7,933 nucleotides of DNA from positions 5,573 to 13,505 of the forward strand of contig DLYT01000110.1 of the NCBI GenBank assembly GCA_003447595.1, read 5' to 3'. Source of the DNA: Porphyromonadaceae bacterium (GTDB lineage: Bacteria > Bacteroidota > Bacteroidia > Bacteroidales > CAMTPD01). The notes beneath the pieces were generated by a model. The model was not told the origin of the DNA and did no database searches. It saw only the letters and a list, made by a program, of their open reading frames with translations. Below are positions 6,601 to 7,933 of this stretch, piece after piece. Each line of letters starts with the position of its first letter. Positions within the stretch are counted from its first letter, which is position 1. Made by a program: the position numbers and the translations under genes.

Positions 6601-7233
6601 ATGATTTATCCGAAACACAAAAGAGCTTGGATGCTTTTTTTCGATATCTATAATCGATTTAAGATGAAGTTTAATTTCTTTCAGCATCGTATTATCTACG
6701 ATGAAATGAGTTTTATGCATTCACATAAATCGTACTTGGTTGTATGCAATCACACATCGTGGTGGGATGGTTTTTGGGTATTGCGCTTAAATAAATTGGT
6801 ATTTAAGAAGCAGTTTCACGTTGCTATGCTTGAGTCTGAACTTAGAAAGAATAAGTTCCTTTCGTGTATTGGAGCTTTCTCTGTTCCGGAAGCGGTCTCT
6901 GAATTGCGAAGTTTCTTTCAACTCGGGAAATCCATCTTAGATAATAAAGAAAATATGCTTTTGTTCTTTCCTCAAGGAGAGTTTGCTAGTTTGTATGATC
7001 AAGACATTCATTTTAAGAATGGCGTATGGCAACTATTGAATCAATCGCAAGAAAATGTAGAGGTTGTCTTTGTAGGAAACTTTATCGATTATTATTCATA
7101 TCAAAAGCCAACATTGTCTAGCTATGTCGAATTGTATAAAAGATCTTTTTCCGGGTTGGTGGATCTACAACATGCTTATCAGATTTTTTACGATGCTTGT
7201 TTGACTCATCAAATAAACAATAAAGAAACATGA
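6601..7233 (+). CDS. PlsC-like acyltransferase, possibly a carotenoid glycoside acyltransferase (CruD-like)
   Basis: The 210 residues form a compact lysophospholipid acyltransferase-type domain. The catalytic H-x4-D motif is present as NHTSWWDG (H51, D56). The acyl-acceptor motif, classically FPEGT, appears as FFPQGEF (122-128). A GVWQLL segment (141-146) sits where the family has its hydrophobic block III/IV. No clear transmembrane anchor is evident, though the N-terminus is basic and aromatic (KHKRAWMLFFDIY), compatible with peripheral membrane binding. Enzymes of this fold move an acyl chain from acyl-ACP or acyl-CoA to a hydroxyl. Between a CruF-like protein and a glycosyltransferase, the most attractive acceptor is a carotenoid-bound sugar, as for Chlorobium CruD. 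That is context-based inference, and ordinary phospholipid or other lipid acylation remains possible. The gene starts 2 nt after the CruF-like gene and its stop overlaps the next start. Confidence 0.78.
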   Translation: MIYPKHKRAWMLFFDIYNRFKMKFNFFQHRIIYDEMSFMHSHKSYLVVCNHTSWWDGFWVLRLNKLVFKKQFHVAMLESELRKNKFLSCIGAFSVPEAVSELRSFFQLGKSILDNKENMLLFFPQGEFASLYDQDIHFKNGVWQLLNQSQENVEVVFVGNFIDYYSYQKPTLSSYVELYKRSFSGLVDLQHAYQIFYDACLTHQINNKET

Positions 7234-7933
7234 TTGGATTGGTGGTCATAGTAATTCAAATGTTGTTTTTTACAATCGTACTAATCAATTACTTTTTTGC
7301 TCCGGTGCTAAGTTTGCCCAAGCAAGCATTGAAAGCAAGCAATAAGAGTGTAGCTGTGTTGATTCCGGTACGAAATGAAGAAGAGCATATTAAAGACTTA
7401 TTAGATGATCTTTTTGCACAATCGCGCTTGCCGGAAGAGATCATCATTTACAATGACGGATCGGTAGATAACACAAAGTTGATCGTTGAGTCCTATATTG
7501 AAAACTATCCACACATCATACGGATGATTGAAGGTGGCGAATTGCCTAAGGGTTGGTTAGGAAAAGCTCATGCTTGCTATCATTTGGGGAATGCAGCCAA
7601 TGCAGATTATCTTCTATTCTTGGATGCTGATGTAAGGTTGCACGCGTGTGCGGTTGCGTCTATTCTAGATCAGATGGTAAAGTACAAATGGACCTTATTG
7701 AGTGCTTTCCCAAAACAGATCATGAAGACTTGGGGAGAGAAGATCGTGGTTCCGATTATGAATATTGTTCTACTTTCTTTATTGCCTTTACCGCTCATTA
7801 GGATAAAACGTTTTTCTTCTTTATCAGCCGCAAACGGACAAATGATGTGCTTTGATCGAAGTGTTTATATTGCAAATCAATTCCATGTACTGGTAAAGCA
7901 AGAGAAAGCAGAAGATATAGCTATAGCAAGAAC
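7230..7933 (+). CDS. Family 2 glycosyltransferase, membrane-anchored, 3' end beyond window (CruC/CruG-like candidate)
   Basis: This ORF starts at ATG 7230, overlapping the acyltransferase stop by four bases (ATGA), and runs off the window after 234 codons. Residues 4-27 form a hydrophobic N-terminal segment. The GT-A nucleotide-sugar domain follows: VLIPVRNEEEHI (43-54), YNDGSVDNT (74-82), GWLGKAHA (108-115), the metal-binding FLDADV (130-135, D132/D134), a hydrophobic stretch near 173-192, AANGQMMCFDR (200-210), and ED (228-229) in EDIAIAR, which fits the catalytic-base position. The arrangement resembles glycosyltransferases linked to carotenoid genes and also hopanoid-type enzymes. Full members run to about 370-390 residues, so the C-terminal membrane segments are probably missing here. 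YND replaces the common (V/L)DD at the second motif, but the second aspartate is kept. The likely role, from context, is to glycosylate a hydroxylated carotenoid at the inner membrane; sugar and acceptor are unknown. Confidence 0.82.
   Translation, partial: MIGLVVIVIQMLFFTIVLINYFFAPVLSLPKQALKASNKSVAVLIPVRNEEEHIKDLLDDLFAQSRLPEEIIIYNDGSVDNTKLIVESYIENYPHIIRMIEGGELPKGWLGKAHACYHLGNAANADYLLFLDADVRLHACAVASILDQMVKYKWTLLSAFPKQIMKTWGEKIVVPIMNIVLLSLLPLPLIRIKRFSSLSAANGQMMCFDRSVYIANQFHVLVKQEKAEDIAIAR

Noticed and set aside
1..7933. CRISPR arrays, insertion sequences, integration sites or toxin-antitoxin genes
   Set aside because: No regularly spaced repeats, transposase motifs, flanking terminal repeats or paired small ORFs were seen.

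Overview
The window looks like a Bacteroidetes chromosome, most probably of the order Bacteroidales. The four branched-chain amino acid enzymes resemble, from memory, the Bacteroides-type versions. The only good promoter fits the Bacteroidetes pattern (TTTG, 19 nt, TAnnTTTG), and most genes lack a Shine-Dalgarno sequence. The genus cannot be fixed from the sequence. The carotenoid-type genes suggest a pigmented environmental lineage rather than a typical gut Bacteroides, but that is inference.

Layout. 1-57 may be the last codons of an upstream gene. 58-292 is AT-rich and non-coding, with two small inverted repeats. 293-500 is a regulatory leader: promoter, a 26-codon leader peptide with ten consecutive Ile/Leu/Val codons, and RNA segments that can fold as 1:2 plus 3:4 (termination) or as 2:3 (antitermination). 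The terminator hairpin ends about 30 nt before ilvD. This is the architecture of classical ribosome-mediated attenuation and is the main discovery in the window.

533-5781 is the operon ilvD-ilvB-ilvN-ilvC. It encodes dihydroxy-acid dehydratase, the catalytic and regulatory subunits of acetohydroxyacid synthase, and ketol-acid reductoisomerase. Together they carry pyruvate (or pyruvate plus 2-oxobutyrate) to the 2-oxo acid precursors of valine, leucine and isoleucine. A strong hairpin terminator at 5819-5860 closes the operon.

5912-7933 is a second, visibly more AT-rich and tightly packed cluster on the same strand. It holds a CruF-family membrane protein (carotenoid hydratase family), a small PlsC-type acyltransferase and a membrane-anchored family 2 glycosyltransferase cut by the window end. 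The junctions are a 2-nt gap and a 4-nt ATGA overlap. The set suggests a route to a hydroxylated, glycosylated and acylated carotenoid, comparable to the products of CruF, CruC and CruD in other bacteria. No carotene synthesis or desaturation gene lies in the window.
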